Shown here piece after piece: positions 8,174 through 17,585 of a stretch of 64,000 bases of DNA. Numbering within the stretch: the first letter of the stretch is position 1; every line of letters begins with the position of its first letter. The stretch covers positions 124,001 to 188,000 of the forward strand of contig FOIY01000006.1 in NCBI GenBank assembly GCA_900111435.1. Direction: 5' to 3'. Origin of the DNA: Ruminococcaceae bacterium KH2T8. GTDB lineage: Bacteria > Bacillota > Clostridia > Saccharofermentanales > Saccharofermentanaceae. The notes below the pieces were generated by a model. That model saw nothing but the letters and a program-made list of their open reading frames with translations, was not told the DNA's origin and did not search any database. The position numbers and the translations under genes were made by a program.

Positions 8174-9043
8174 ATGGAACTGAAGATTCCTACAACTTAT
8201 GCTCAGCAGATTGAGATTTTAAAGGAAAAAGGAGTAACCATCAAAAATGATGGTGAATGTCTTCTGTTTTTATCTCGGGTAAACTATTATTATTTTACAG
8301 GCTATTTGTTGCCGTATTTGGATCGTGTTACGGATAAGTGCAGAGAAGAAATCACATTTGAAAAACTGATATCATTGTATGAGTTTGATGCGGAATTAAG
8401 GAATCTCATTATTTCTGTGGTTGAACGAATTGAGATATTTATTCGAAATAAGATATCGTATTTCCATGGGCACAAATATGGTTCTGACGGATATATGGAT
8501 CCAATGAACTTCAATGATAAGCATAAATCTGAAAGATTTGAACAGATTATCCAACAGTGTATTAATGATCATAGAAATACGGCTATAGTCAGACATCACA
8601 ATAAGAAGTATGAAGGGCAATTTCCTGTGTGGGTAATCGCAGAGTTTTTATCCATAGGATCATTGTCATATTTCTATGGAGATATGAAGAATGAAGATAA
8701 AAAGAAGATCGCTATTGAAGGTTTTGGAGTGAATTATCAAACTCTTGAAAGTTGGCTTAGATGTATTACCGATCTTAGGAATAAATGTGCACATTGTTCG
8801 AGATTATATTATTGGAAGTTTACAGCAGTTCCTAGAATGCCTAGAAATATTGATTTTACAGCAAATCATAGATTGTTTTCCCAGTTGTATATGCTCAAGA
8901 TGATGTACCCTATGCCTGAGCGTTGGAATACGGATTTCTTTGAAAAATTTGAAAAGCTCGTAGAAAAGTATAATGACGTGATTTCGGCAGCGCATATTGG
9001 TTTACCGAATAATTGGAAGGAATTGCTGTATCAAAAAGAATGA
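8174..9043 (+). CDS. Abi-family (Abi_2, AbiF/AbiD-like) HEPN protein, putative abortive-infection RNase
   Basis: The 289-residue protein opens with TTYAQQIEILKEKGVTI and continues with LLFLSRVNYYYFTGYLLPY, the hallmark of the Abi_2 family. Two HEPN-type motifs are visible: R91-N-K-I-S-Y-F-H98 (Rx6H) and R202-N-K-C-A-H207 (Rx4H), expected to form an RNase active site. The start at ATG 8174 follows AGAGG. The gene is more AT-rich than both neighbours and is flanked by non-coding sequence, suggesting acquisition. The family provides phage defence by cell arrest in lactococci; function here is inferred. It is preceded by a candidate regulatory RNA. Confidence 0.85.
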   Translation: MELKIPTTYAQQIEILKEKGVTIKNDGECLLFLSRVNYYYFTGYLLPYLDRVTDKCREEITFEKLISLYEFDAELRNLIISVVERIEIFIRNKISYFHGHKYGSDGYMDPMNFNDKHKSERFEQIIQQCINDHRNTAIVRHHNKKYEGQFPVWVIAEFLSIGSLSYFYGDMKNEDKKKIAIEGFGVNYQTLESWLRCITDLRNKCAHCSRLYYWKFTAVPRMPRNIDFTANHRLFSQLYMLKMMYPMPERWNTDFFEKFEKLVEKYNDVISAAHIGLPNNWKELLYQKE

Positions 9044-9071
9044 GATAACAGCATTAATGCAAGAAGCCGTG

Positions 9072-9112
9072 TTTATTGCTATAATATTCTGAATCTTTAT
9101 GTGCATCGGAGG
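9072..9112 (+). promoter_or_regulatory. Candidate promoter and ribosome site of the first polysaccharide glycosyltransferases
   Basis: TATAAT lies at 9080-9085 with no strong -35 element, and GGAGG at 9108-9112 sets the GTG start at 9120. This is the first clear promoter of the long plus-strand glycosyltransferase run. Confidence 0.45.
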
Positions 9113-9119
9113 TTAATGC

Positions 9120-10088
9120 GTGAAATTAATAATTCAGATACCCTGCTATAACGAAGAAGAGACTCTTCATGTAGCTCTGAATGACCTTCCTAAGCAGATA
9201 GACGGAATAGACGAGATCGAGACTTTGATCATCAACGACGGCAGCAAGGATAAGACTGTCGAGGTTGCTAAGAAGCTCGGCGTTAATTACATCGTAAACT
9301 TTAAGAGAAATAAGGGCCTTGCCTACGGCTTTATGGCAGGTCTTGATGCGTGCCTGCACTTAGGCGCGGACATAATCGTAAATACTGATGCCGATAATCA
9401 GTATAACGGCGCAGATATCCCTAAGCTCATCCAGCCTATCTTAGATGGTGTGGCAGATGAGGTAATAGGTGAGAGACCGATCGATCAGACAGAGCACTTC
9501 AGCAAGAAGAAGAAGCTCTTCCAGCATTTAGGTTCATGGGTCGTAAGGAAGGCCAGCCATACCGACATCCCCGATGCGCCCAGCGGTTTCAGGGCATTCA
9601 GCAGGGAAGCTGCTCTTCGTATCAACGTAACAAATAACTATACATATACACTGGAGACCATTATCCAGGCCGGCAGGAACAGGATCGCCATCACGAGCGT
9701 TCCAATCAGGACCAACGGCGAGCTTAGAAAGTCCAGGCTCTTTAAGAGCATGGGTGCGTACATGAAGCGCTCCGCAGGAGTTATCATCAGAAGCTTCATG
9801 ATGTATCGTCCCTTGAGGTTCTTCGGCGCGATCGCTGCAGTATTTCTTATAGCGGGCGCAGCTCTCGGTATCAGATTCTTAGTCCTCGGCGGAACGGGTC
9901 ATATCCAGTCATTGATCCTTGCGGCAGTCCTTCTCATGATGGGAGCACAGACGTTCATCATGGGACTTCAGGCTGATCTAATCGCTTCTAACAGGAAGCT
10001 TCTCGAGGATATCCAGTACAGAGTCAGAAAGCAGGACGCCGAATCCGGTAAACCCACGGCTGATCTTGAGATAAATAAAGATGCCTGA
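9120..10088 (+). CDS. GT2 glycosyltransferase of the DPM1/GtrB type with C-terminal membrane anchors
   Basis: Residues 1-230 form a GT-A domain: IQIPCYNEEETLHVAL, INDGSKDKT, and the metal-binding NTDADNQYN near residue 85-93. Two membrane segments lie at the C-terminus (about 240-295). This layout is typical of enzymes that move a sugar onto polyprenyl phosphate at the inner face of the membrane. A GTG start is set by GGAGG. The end overlaps the next gene by eight bases, so it heads a coupled glycosyltransferase operon. The sugar is unknown. Confidence 0.87.
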   Translation: MKLIIQIPCYNEEETLHVALNDLPKQIDGIDEIETLIINDGSKDKTVEVAKKLGVNYIVNFKRNKGLAYGFMAGLDACLHLGADIIVNTDADNQYNGADIPKLIQPILDGVADEVIGERPIDQTEHFSKKKKLFQHLGSWVVRKASHTDIPDAPSGFRAFSREAALRINVTNNYTYTLETIIQAGRNRIAITSVPIRTNGELRKSRLFKSMGAYMKRSAGVIIRSFMMYRPLRFFGAIAAVFLIAGAALGIRFLVLGGTGHIQSLILAAVLLMMGAQTFIMGLQADLIASNRKLLEDIQYRVRKQDAESGKPTADLEINKDA

Positions 10089-11250
10089 CAAAAAGAAGCT
10101 TCTTATCACAGCGTCTACTCTCCCGAGATGGGAGGGGGATACAGAGCCGCGCTTTATCCTGGATCTGGCATCTCACATGACGGACGAGTTCGATGTGACT
10201 ATCCTGGCTCCCGCAGCACCGGGCGCTAAGGACGAAGAGGTCCTCGAAGGCGTTAAGATCAAAAGATATCACTATTTCCCGATACACAGTAAGGAGACCT
10301 TGTGCTACCCCGGGTCTATCGTTCCCAGGATCAAGCAGAAGAAGGTAAGGGCACTGCTGGTACCATTTCTCTTCCTCTCCTTAAAGCATACGATCAGGAA
10401 GATCCATAAAGATTACGACGTTATACATGCTCACTGGGTGATCCCGCAGGGCATAGTTCAAAGTTCATTCAGTACACCGTATCTGATCACGGGACACGGC
10501 TCTGATATCACGACACTTAATAACCCGATCGTCCGCGCATTGAAGAAAAAGTGCTTTAAGAAGGCAGCGGGGATCACGGTCGTATCCGAATATCTTAAGT
10601 CCAAGGTCATGACCATGACCGATAAGCAGGACATCAAGGTAATCCCTATGGGATGCGATACAAAGAAGTTCGGGCAGGAGTTCAGGCAGGAAGGATTCTT
10701 CGGTGACGACAATAAGAAGACTGTCCTCTTTGTCGGAAGACTTGCAAAGATCAAGGGTGTCGAGTACCTGATCGAAGCTATGGAGACAATAGACGCAAGG
10801 CTCGTGATCGCGGGCGACGGCCCGTTAAGGGAAGAACTCGAGGCGAAGGCAAAAGAACTTAATATCGATTGCACATTCTTAGGCTCAAAGTCCCACGATG
10901 AGCTCAGGACCATCTATGCATCCGCGGATGTATTTGTCGCACCTTCGATCACTATGCCCGACGGTGCTCAGGAAGGATTAGGACTTGTAGCGCTTGAGGC
11001 CATGAGCAGCGGTATCCCCGTAATTGGAACCAGATCCGGCGGCATTAAGGAGATAATAGAAGATAAGAAGACGGGACTTCTCGTTGACGAGAAGAACGTC
11101 GCACAGCTTAGAAGAGCGATAACGGATATCCTGGAGAGTGAATCGCTCTCGAGGACATTAAGGCATCACGGATTTGCCAAGGCGCTCGAGTACGACTACG
11201 CAAATACTGCAAAGAGGTATAAGGAATGCATCAGAGAGATATTGCGCTGA
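10081..11250 (+). CDS. GT4 family glycosyltransferase
   Basis: This is a GT-B enzyme of 389 residues. The N-terminal half contains HAHWVIPQG and GHGSDI. The C-terminal half has the donor-binding pattern of GT4: VLFVGRLAKIKGVEYLIEA, VIAGDGPLREEL, FVAPSI and EGLGLVALEAMSSGIPVIGTRSGG with the E-x7-E motif. It overlaps genes on both sides, so is co-translated with them. Probable role: adding one sugar to the lipid-linked repeat unit in the cytoplasm. Confidence 0.88.
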   Translation: MPDKKKLLITASTLPRWEGDTEPRFILDLASHMTDEFDVTILAPAAPGAKDEEVLEGVKIKRYHYFPIHSKETLCYPGSIVPRIKQKKVRALLVPFLFLSLKHTIRKIHKDYDVIHAHWVIPQGIVQSSFSTPYLITGHGSDITTLNNPIVRALKKKCFKKAAGITVVSEYLKSKVMTMTDKQDIKVIPMGCDTKKFGQEFRQEGFFGDDNKKTVLFVGRLAKIKGVEYLIEAMETIDARLVIAGDGPLREELEAKAKELNIDCTFLGSKSHDELRTIYASADVFVAPSITMPDGAQEGLGLVALEAMSSGIPVIGTRSGGIKEIIEDKKTGLLVDEKNVAQLRRAITDILESESLSRTLRHHGFAKALEYDYANTAKRYKECIREILR

Positions 11251-12353
11251 ACTACATATACCTCAGTAAGAATCACGCCGGAGGAAAGGATCAGGTAGGA
11301 CTGAACCTTCTTAAGGGTCTGCAGGAGATCGGTGCGGCAAATAGGCTCTATGTCATCTGCTATGACCACAGCGAAGAGACGGTCAAGAAGATCGCTCCCG
11401 ACGTAGAGGTCATCTCCATACCTTCGCAGAAAGATTCGAGCGAAGTAGTAAGGATGGCCAGAGTAAGCAGCTTTAATACCTTCAGGCTCAATAAGATCCT
11501 TAAGGCACATGACATAAAGCTCGTATATCACTTGAGCTGCAATACCGGCTTCACGAGAACCGATGCGACATCGATCGTTATCCCGCACGATATAAAGGCG
11601 ATCGCGCACAGAGTGCTAGCGGGAGTAAAGGTGCCTCTTCATAAATATCTGATCTACAAGGTGATGTATAAGGCAGACTTTATGACTAACGATCATATCG
11701 TGGCAATAAGCGATACGGATAAGTCCGAGATCAGTCAGTACTATCCCGAGTATAAGGACAAAATCACGCGTATCTATAACCCGATAGATATTAAAGCTCC
11801 CGAAGATACTAAGGAGCATAGGGGTGACTATATCGCTGCCCTGAACCTCCAATTCCACCATAAGAATATAATCACGCTCATAAAGGCGTTCGAACTTATA
11901 AAGGATGAGATCGATAAGGATCTGATCCTCATAGGAAGTACTCCCGACAGGGTGAAGTACCTCCGCGAATATGTCACGGAGCATCACCTCGAGGACCGAG
12001 TAAGGTTCACGGGATTTGTAAGTGACGAAGAAAGAGACAAGCTCTTCAGGAACTGCGCTCTCTATGTTAATCCCACGCTCTACGAGGGATTCGGCATGAC
12101 AGCAGTCGAGGCCATGATCTTAAAGATACCGACCCTGATATCCAAGATCCCCACGAACTATGAGATCACCAAGGGGCTTGCCTGGTACTACGAGCCGCCC
12201 GAGGATGAGCAATCTCTAGCTGATGCGATCAAGAAAGCACTGTCCTCAACTTGGGAAGATGCCGATAAGAAGAGCAAAGAGATATCGGACAGCTATAACT
12301 ATATAAATATCGCAAGGGAATACTACGATTTCTTCGAGAGGTGCCTCAAATGA
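11226..12353 (+). CDS. GT4 family glycosyltransferase
   Basis: The 375-residue GT-B enzyme has IYLSKNHAGGKDQVGLNLL at the start. The GT4 donor site follows: AALNLQFHHKNIITLIKAFELI, DRVRFTGFVSDEERDKL and NPTLYEGFGMTAVEAMILKIPTL. The start overlaps the upstream gene by 25 bases. The acceptor-domain sequence differs strongly from the preceding GT4, so the two are likely to add different sugars. Confidence 0.85.
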   Translation: MHQRDIALNYIYLSKNHAGGKDQVGLNLLKGLQEIGAANRLYVICYDHSEETVKKIAPDVEVISIPSQKDSSEVVRMARVSSFNTFRLNKILKAHDIKLVYHLSCNTGFTRTDATSIVIPHDIKAIAHRVLAGVKVPLHKYLIYKVMYKADFMTNDHIVAISDTDKSEISQYYPEYKDKITRIYNPIDIKAPEDTKEHRGDYIAALNLQFHHKNIITLIKAFELIKDEIDKDLILIGSTPDRVKYLREYVTEHHLEDRVRFTGFVSDEERDKLFRNCALYVNPTLYEGFGMTAVEAMILKIPTLISKIPTNYEITKGLAWYYEPPEDEQSLADAIKKALSSTWEDADKKSKEISDSYNYINIAREYYDFFERCLK

Positions 12354-13306
12354 ACCCTCTTATAAGTATCGTCGTACCCGTATATAACAATGCCGACCAT
12401 ATAAGGGACTGCATAAGGTCCCTGAAGGCTCAGTCATACGAAAATCTCGAGCTCATATTCGTCAACGACGGTTCGACCGACGACTCCCCAAAGATCCTGG
12501 AGCAGGAAGACGGTATCAGGGTGATCACAAAGGAGAACGGCGGCGCGGCATCGGCAAGGAACAGAGGAATAGACGAAGCCAAAGGCGAATATATAACATT
12601 CGTTGACGCGGATGACTATATAAGCTGTGACTATGTCAAAAAGCTCTACGATCTTGTCGTAAAGTACGACGTGAAGATCGCATTCGGAAAGCTTCAGATG
12701 ACTCAAAGTAAGGAGCTGGAGTTCACGAATACTAATAGCGACCGCAAGGTCGACCGCGACACTATAATGTACAGGCTCTGTAATCAGGATAAGATAAATG
12801 AGACCGTTATCCCATGTAAGCTCTACCACAAGAGCCTCTTTGAGACCATGAGGTTCCCTGAGGGCATGACGTTCGAAGACCTTGCCTCGACATATAAGCT
12901 CTTCCATAAGGCGGGCGACTGCGCCGAGACGGACGATATCATCTATGCCTACTATATGTCCGAAGGAAGTGTGATGAGAAAGCACTACGACCTTAAGAAC
13001 TTCACGAGCGAGAACAGGGCATGGGACGAGAGGATCGAGTTCTATAAGGGTCTCGATAACAGGAAACTTTACGATCACTGCGTGGTGTCGGCTCTTCGTA
13101 ACAGGATCGCCAATTACTGCAAGTGCAGGAAGTATATAGGAAAAGACGAAGCAAAGAGCAGCGGAATAGCAGGTAAGTTCAAGGCGGACTACAAAAAGGT
13201 CAAGTATTCGCCCGAGCTCGTCGGCAAGGACCGGATCTTATTCCTGCTCTTTGATATGTCCCCCGCATTTTGCTACAGGGTACTCTGGCCCTTATACGAT
13301 AAATAA
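12350..13306 (+). CDS. GT2 family glycosyltransferase
   Basis: I chose ATG 12350 (overlapping the previous stop) rather than the in-frame GTG at 12341, because GAGAGGTG lies at proper distance from it. The GT-A domain shows ISIVVPVYNNADHIRDC, VNDGSTDDSPKIL, GGAASARNRGIDEAKG and FVDADDYIS, the full set for a capsule/EPS-type GT2. The C-terminal ~100 residues are family-variable and probably set acceptor choice. Confidence 0.87.
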   Translation: MNPLISIVVPVYNNADHIRDCIRSLKAQSYENLELIFVNDGSTDDSPKILEQEDGIRVITKENGGAASARNRGIDEAKGEYITFVDADDYISCDYVKKLYDLVVKYDVKIAFGKLQMTQSKELEFTNTNSDRKVDRDTIMYRLCNQDKINETVIPCKLYHKSLFETMRFPEGMTFEDLASTYKLFHKAGDCAETDDIIYAYYMSEGSVMRKHYDLKNFTSENRAWDERIEFYKGLDNRKLYDHCVVSALRNRIANYCKCRKYIGKDEAKSSGIAGKFKADYKKVKYSPELVGKDRILFLLFDMSPAFCYRVLWPLYDK

Positions 13307-13320
13307 AGGAAATAAGACGG

Positions 13321-14322
13321 ATGGATAAACTACTAACGATATCAGTAGCTGCATATAATGTTGAAAAGTTCCTCTCAAAGCTCATGGAATCAGTCCTCGG
13401 AGCTACGAACCGCGAACTTATCGAGGTCCTTGTCGTAAACGACGGCTCAAAGGACAAGACAGCCGAGATCACGGAAGGATATGTGAAACAATATCCCGAG
13501 ATCGTTCGTCTTATCGATAAAGAGAACGGAGGACACGGCTCAACAATAAATAAGGGTATAGAAGAAGCTACAGGCAAGTACTTCAGAGCCTTAGACGGAG
13601 ACGACTGGCTTAATACCATGAGCCTCGAGCTCTTAGTCAAGAGGCTCGAGCATGACGATGCCGATCTGATACTCACTGATTACATAAACTGCTACGAAGG
13701 CGGAGACGATAAGATCGACTCATTCCACGAGCTGCAGGATGGTGCGGATTATTCATTCGACGAACTCGTATCCAAGGTCAAGTGGATGAGATACCATACG
13801 GTCATCTATAAGACGCAGATCCTTAAAGACCATAAGATCAGGCTCGACGAGCACTGCTTCTATGTGGATTCCGAGTTCATGCTGCTGCCTATCCCGTATG
13901 TGGATAAGATCACTTACTATCAGGTGCCGCTATACTGCTACAGGCTCGGGGTTGAAGGACAATCCGTAAGTCCCGAGAGCAGGATCAGACACAAGGCAGA
14001 CAGCTACAAAGTCGCACAAAGGCTCATGAAGTTCTACGAAGAACTTCCCGTAGGCCTTAGTGAACAGAAGAAAAAGTACATTACCGACGGTATCGCGGCT
14101 CATATGCTGTGGCACTTTAAGACGCTTCTAATGTGTAAGACATCGAAAGAGGTCCATAGCGAACTCAAGGCGTTCGATCTTGATATCAAGGCTCGAACAC
14201 CCGAAGTCTACGAGGCCATGACGACCTTTAAGGATTCTTCGACCCTTATAAAGTTGGCGAGAGGCATGAACTATCTCATGTATTACCCTACAAGTATCCT
14301 AAAGAGGGTAAAAGAAAGATAG
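13321..14322 (+). CDS. GT2 family glycosyltransferase (paralogue of the gene at 21004)
   Basis: The GT-A motifs are ISVAAYNVEKFLSKLMES, VNDGSKDKTAEI, DKENGGHGSTINKGIEEATGKYF and LDGDDWLNT. Length 333 residues. It shares its overall sequence pattern, including the rare KENGGxGSTIN stretch, with the AT-rich GT2 at 21004-22014, so two diverged versions of one enzyme type exist in this locus. It closes the GC-richer glycosyltransferase run before the initiating transferase. Confidence 0.87.
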   Translation: MDKLLTISVAAYNVEKFLSKLMESVLGATNRELIEVLVVNDGSKDKTAEITEGYVKQYPEIVRLIDKENGGHGSTINKGIEEATGKYFRALDGDDWLNTMSLELLVKRLEHDDADLILTDYINCYEGGDDKIDSFHELQDGADYSFDELVSKVKWMRYHTVIYKTQILKDHKIRLDEHCFYVDSEFMLLPIPYVDKITYYQVPLYCYRLGVEGQSVSPESRIRHKADSYKVAQRLMKFYEELPVGLSEQKKKYITDGIAAHMLWHFKTLLMCKTSKEVHSELKAFDLDIKARTPEVYEAMTTFKDSSTLIKLARGMNYLMYYPTSILKRVKER

Positions 14323-14344
14323 GATAATGTATCAGAACGGTAAT

Positions 14345-14371
14345 TTGATATCTGAAGTTTTTCTATATAAT
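14345..14371 (+). promoter_or_regulatory. Candidate promoter of the initiating sugar transferase
   Basis: TTGATA (14345-14350) and TATAAT (14366-14371) are 15 bases apart, in the 79-base gap before the gene; a GGAG ribosome site follows near 14391. Confidence 0.5.
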
Positions 14372-14401
14372 ATACGTTAGAAAGTTATACGGAGTACATA
14401 A

Positions 14402-15796
14402 ATGAGTTCAAAGACGAGCGCGAGAGTAAAGCATATAGATTTTATAGTAGCTGATATCGTTGGTATCGAGGTGGCTTTGTGGTCCGCGATCTTACTGTGG
14501 TACGATCGTCTCGCCATGTTTTTTGACTTTTATAAAAAACTCTCGATCCTTTTAGCTGGTATCTATATCGTAGTAATGCTCTTTGGTGCTCTTCATAAGG
14601 ATATCCTGAAGAGAGGGTACTTAAGAGAACTGTGGATGTCCGGAGTAATGAATACGGAGCTCATATTCTGTATTGTCGGTGTCCTGTTCATCCTCAAGAA
14701 GTCAGAACCATATTCACGTATAACTTTTGTTACGTTCTATGTCTTAAGTGTCATCCTGGTATGGATCTTCAGAGCCTTCCTTAAGATGTGGATCAAGAAC
14801 AGATTTAAGAAGGGGAAGAATAACGCTAATGTCCTTGTCGTTACATGCCCCGAAGCTGCAGAATCATTCATGCAGACCTTGAATAAGGAAAACAACGGCT
14901 ACTATACTTTTAAGGGTCTTGTGTTCCCTGATACAGATGCTCATGAAGAGTTTGCTCATCTGCCCGTAGTCCGGGAAGATGAGATGCTCGACTTTATAAA
15001 GGACAATGCAATAAATGACGTATTTATCTTCCTGAAGTCCGGTAAGAGCTCGGCTCTGGTAGAGGAGTTCCTCAGTATGGGAATCAATACACATCTTGTA
15101 TTGAACCTCGAGATAGAGGACCTTCCCAATGCGCAGATGGAGCAGATAGAGGACTACTCAGTCGTAACAACAAGTATCAGCAGGGCATCTGCGGGTGAGC
15201 TCATAATCAAGAGGCTCTTTGATATCTTCGTGTCTATAGTAGGCCTCATTGCAACAGGTATCCTCTTTATAATCTTTGCGCCTCTTATTAAGATGCAGTC
15301 CCCCGGTCCCGTGTTCTTCTCCCAGAAAAGAGTAGGTAAGAACGGAAAGATCTTTAAGATCTATAAGTTCAGGTCCATGTATACGGATGCAGAAGAGCGC
15401 AAGAAGGAACTTATGGATCAAAACCAGATGCAGGGTCTGATGTTCAAGATGGACAATGACCCGAGGATATTCCCCTTAGGTAAGTTCATAAGAAAGACCA
15501 GTATCGACGAGTTTCCCCAGTTCTGGAATATCTTTAAGGGGGATATGTCCCTTGTAGGTACAAGACCCCCGACGCTCGACGAATATAAGCAGTACGATCC
15601 TCATCACCTGAGCAGACTTGCCATTAAGCCGGGACTTACAGGAATGTGGCAGACATCGGGCAGATCGGAGATCACCGACTTCGAGGAGATCGTGCGACTC
15701 GATAACGAATACATAAGGAATTTCTCACTCGCACTTGATATCAAGTTGCTCTTTAAGACGTTTGTAACAGTCTTAGGGATGAAGGGGTCGAAATAG
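14402..15796 (+). CDS. Polyprenyl glycosylphosphotransferase initiating lipid-linked oligosaccharide synthesis
   Basis: This enzyme transfers a sugar-1-phosphate from a nucleotide sugar onto undecaprenyl phosphate, the first committed step. The N-terminal third holds about four membrane helices, followed by a nucleotide-binding-like middle domain. The C-terminal bacterial sugar transferase domain (from about residue 268) has IIKRLFDIFVSIVGL, PGPVFFSQKRVGKNGKIF, YKFRSM, RKTSIDEFPQFWNI, GDMSLVGTRPP and KPGLTGMWQTSGR. At 464 residues it is of normal WbaP/CpsE length. The last ~20 codons reappear in decayed form at 22876-22940. Confidence 0.93.
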   Translation: MSSKTSARVKHIDFIVADIVGIEVALWSAILLWYDRLAMFFDFYKKLSILLAGIYIVVMLFGALHKDILKRGYLRELWMSGVMNTELIFCIVGVLFILKKSEPYSRITFVTFYVLSVILVWIFRAFLKMWIKNRFKKGKNNANVLVVTCPEAAESFMQTLNKENNGYYTFKGLVFPDTDAHEEFAHLPVVREDEMLDFIKDNAINDVFIFLKSGKSSALVEEFLSMGINTHLVLNLEIEDLPNAQMEQIEDYSVVTTSISRASAGELIIKRLFDIFVSIVGLIATGILFIIFAPLIKMQSPGPVFFSQKRVGKNGKIFKIYKFRSMYTDAEERKKELMDQNQMQGLMFKMDNDPRIFPLGKFIRKTSIDEFPQFWNIFKGDMSLVGTRPPTLDEYKQYDPHHLSRLAIKPGLTGMWQTSGRSEITDFEEIVRLDNEYIRNFSLALDIKLLFKTFVTVLGMKGSK

Positions 15797-15852
15797 AGCC
15801 TTTTTATGTGTATACTTAAGTGGATTGTGGCTATTTAAGGAGTTCTTCTATG
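15731..15852 (+). repeat. Left copy of ~120-bp imperfect direct repeat bounding the AT-rich cassette
   Basis: This stretch covers the last codons of the sugar transferase, a promoter-like TGTGTATACTT (15807-15817), AAGGAG and an ATG at 15850. A matching stretch lies at 22876-22996. From the shared anchor codons to the ATG the distance is 119 bases here and 118 there. The ATG here opens only a 14-codon frame ending at TGA, so it may be a relic gene start or leader. Confidence 0.65.
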
Positions 15853-15942
15853 AATATAGGTGTCAGTACTGAAACTGAAGCTGAGCATATTTGAGAACTA
15901 AGTGTTTCAATATCAAGCGGGAGAGGAGTTTTTGAAGGTTAA

Positions 15943-16857
15943 GTGGGTTTATCGACTGTTTCAGTATTCAAAAATATAGATATCAAGAATAATCCGAACT
16001 TAATTGAATTAGATGATATCAAACTACACCAATTGCAAGGTGTATTGTTTGGCATGCTTAAAGAATTCGATGCTTTTTGTCGAGAAAACGGCATTCAATA
16101 CTCTCTGGCAGGCGGAAGTATGTTAGGTGCAGTTCGTCATGGTGGGTTCATCCCTTGGGATGACGATGTCGATTTACTTATGACTCGCAATGATTATAAC
16201 AAACTGAGAAAGTGTTTTGATTCGGGTCTCGGTTCTGAATATTGGTTGCACACTCCTGAAGATACACACGATTATGGCTTAGGTATGGCGCGCTTGAGAA
16301 AGAAAGGTACCATATGTCGTTCTAGAGAAGACTTGAATAATGATGATTGTGGTGTGTATTTAGACATATTCATAATGGAAAATACGTATAATTTTTTACC
16401 AATGCGATATTTGCATGGTTTTTTATCGTTAGCTGTAGGATTCATATTATCATGTCGGTGTTTTTGGAAGAATAAAGATTTCTATCTTGATTTAGTGAAA
16501 AATGATTCAGTTTCTAAAAAGGTGTTTAAAAAGAAAGTATTTTTAGGCAGGTTATTTTCTTTTCTTTCTCTGGATGCATGGACTCATTTATGGAACCGAA
16601 TTAACTCAATGTGCAAGCATGATGATACATCTTTTGTAACTGTTCCTACTGGAAGAAAGCATTTTTTCAAAGAAACATATACTAGAAGTTGGGCATGTGC
16701 TTTTAAAGACATAGATTATTCATTTGATGGTGATACAGCTAGTTTCATGGTTATGGAAGGCACCGATGAATACTTAAGAATGTTATATGGTGATTATATG
16801 AAGTTGCCTGACCCTAAGGACATTGAAAAGCATATTGTCTTGGAATTGAAACTATAA
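15943..16857 (+). CDS. LicD-family phosphotransferase
   Basis: LicD enzymes transfer a phospho-group such as phosphocholine or a polyol phosphate from a CDP donor to surface glycans. The signature is clear: QYSLAGGSMLGAVRHGGFIPWDDDVDLLM at residues ~50-78, with the nucleotidyltransferase GG and DDD, then DCGVYLDIFIM. The GTG start at 15943 is preceded only by a weak GAAGG site, so the true start is not certain. It is the first gene of the AT-rich cassette and stands right before a cytidylyltransferase, which may make its CDP-linked donor. Confidence 0.88.
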   Translation: MGLSTVSVFKNIDIKNNPNLIELDDIKLHQLQGVLFGMLKEFDAFCRENGIQYSLAGGSMLGAVRHGGFIPWDDDVDLLMTRNDYNKLRKCFDSGLGSEYWLHTPEDTHDYGLGMARLRKKGTICRSREDLNNDDCGVYLDIFIMENTYNFLPMRYLHGFLSLAVGFILSCRCFWKNKDFYLDLVKNDSVSKKVFKKKVFLGRLFSFLSLDAWTHLWNRINSMCKHDDTSFVTVPTGRKHFFKETYTRSWACAFKDIDYSFDGDTASFMVMEGTDEYLRMLYGDYMKLPDPKDIEKHIVLELKL

Positions 16858-16871
16858 TTAGGAGATTGGCT

Positions 16872-17585
16872 ATGATTGTAGCATTACTTACAGCGGCTGG
16901 TACCGGAAGCAGAATGGGACAGGATATTCCAAAGCAGTTTATGCATGTTGAGAATAAGCCTTTGATTGTTCATACGATGGAAGCGTTTGAACGTCATCCT
17001 GCGATAGATGCAATTATGGTTGTGACTCTCTCTTCGTGGATGGATGTGTTGAATGCTTATGCGGCGCAATTTAATATCACAAAATTGAAATGGATTGTTC
17101 CAGGTGGAGAGACGGGTCAAGAATCCATCTACAATGGATTAGTTGAACTTAGTAATCATGTCCATGATGAAGATATAGTTATGGTTCACGATGGGAATCG
17201 TTGTATGGTATCCAGCGAGATAATTTCAGATAGTATTGCAACCTATCGTAAATATGGTAGTGCTGTAGCAGCAATTCCATGCGTTGAAGCAGTATTTAGA
17301 AGTGATGATAATGGAATATCTTCAATAGATTCAATCCCCAGGGAGCAATTATTGAGGACTCAAACGCCACACACATATTCATATAGAACTCTTATGTCAG
17401 CGCATGAAGAGGCTAAAACGAAGGGCATTACAAGCACTGCGGCATCCTGTACTCTTATGCAACAGTTAGGGAAGCGTGTGTACTTTTCTAAAGGTTCTGA
17501 GGAGAATATTAAGATCACCACTGTTGATGATCTTATGATTTTTAAAGCATTACTTCATACCAAAAAGGATACGTGGCTTAAGTGA
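16872..17585 (+). CDS. IspD/TarI-like cytidylyltransferase
   Basis: The start is ATG 16872, seven bases after GGAG; a TTG six bases upstream is less likely. The protein opens with LLTAAGTGSRMGQDIPKQFMHV, the nucleotide-binding loop of the IspD/TarI family. DGNRCMVS and RTQTPHTYSYRTL follow at the expected places. These enzymes join CTP to a polyol or methylerythritol phosphate. Placement between licD and an SDR gene favours a CDP-polyol for surface glycan over isoprenoid synthesis. The substrate itself cannot be read off. Confidence 0.85.
   Translation: MIVALLTAAGTGSRMGQDIPKQFMHVENKPLIVHTMEAFERHPAIDAIMVVTLSSWMDVLNAYAAQFNITKLKWIVPGGETGQESIYNGLVELSNHVHDEDIVMVHDGNRCMVSSEIISDSIATYRKYGSAVAAIPCVEAVFRSDDNGISSIDSIPREQLLRTQTPHTYSYRTLMSAHEEAKTKGITSTAASCTLMQQLGKRVYFSKGSEENIKITTVDDLMIFKALLHTKKDTWLK

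Noticed and set aside
12434-13078. Minus-strand open frame of 214 codons
   Set aside because: It lies fully inside a clear GT2 gene and has no family motif or ribosome site.
15850-15894. 14-codon frame after AAGGAG as a real leader peptide
   Set aside because: It has no regulatory codon run and is better explained as the relic start in the left junction repeat.
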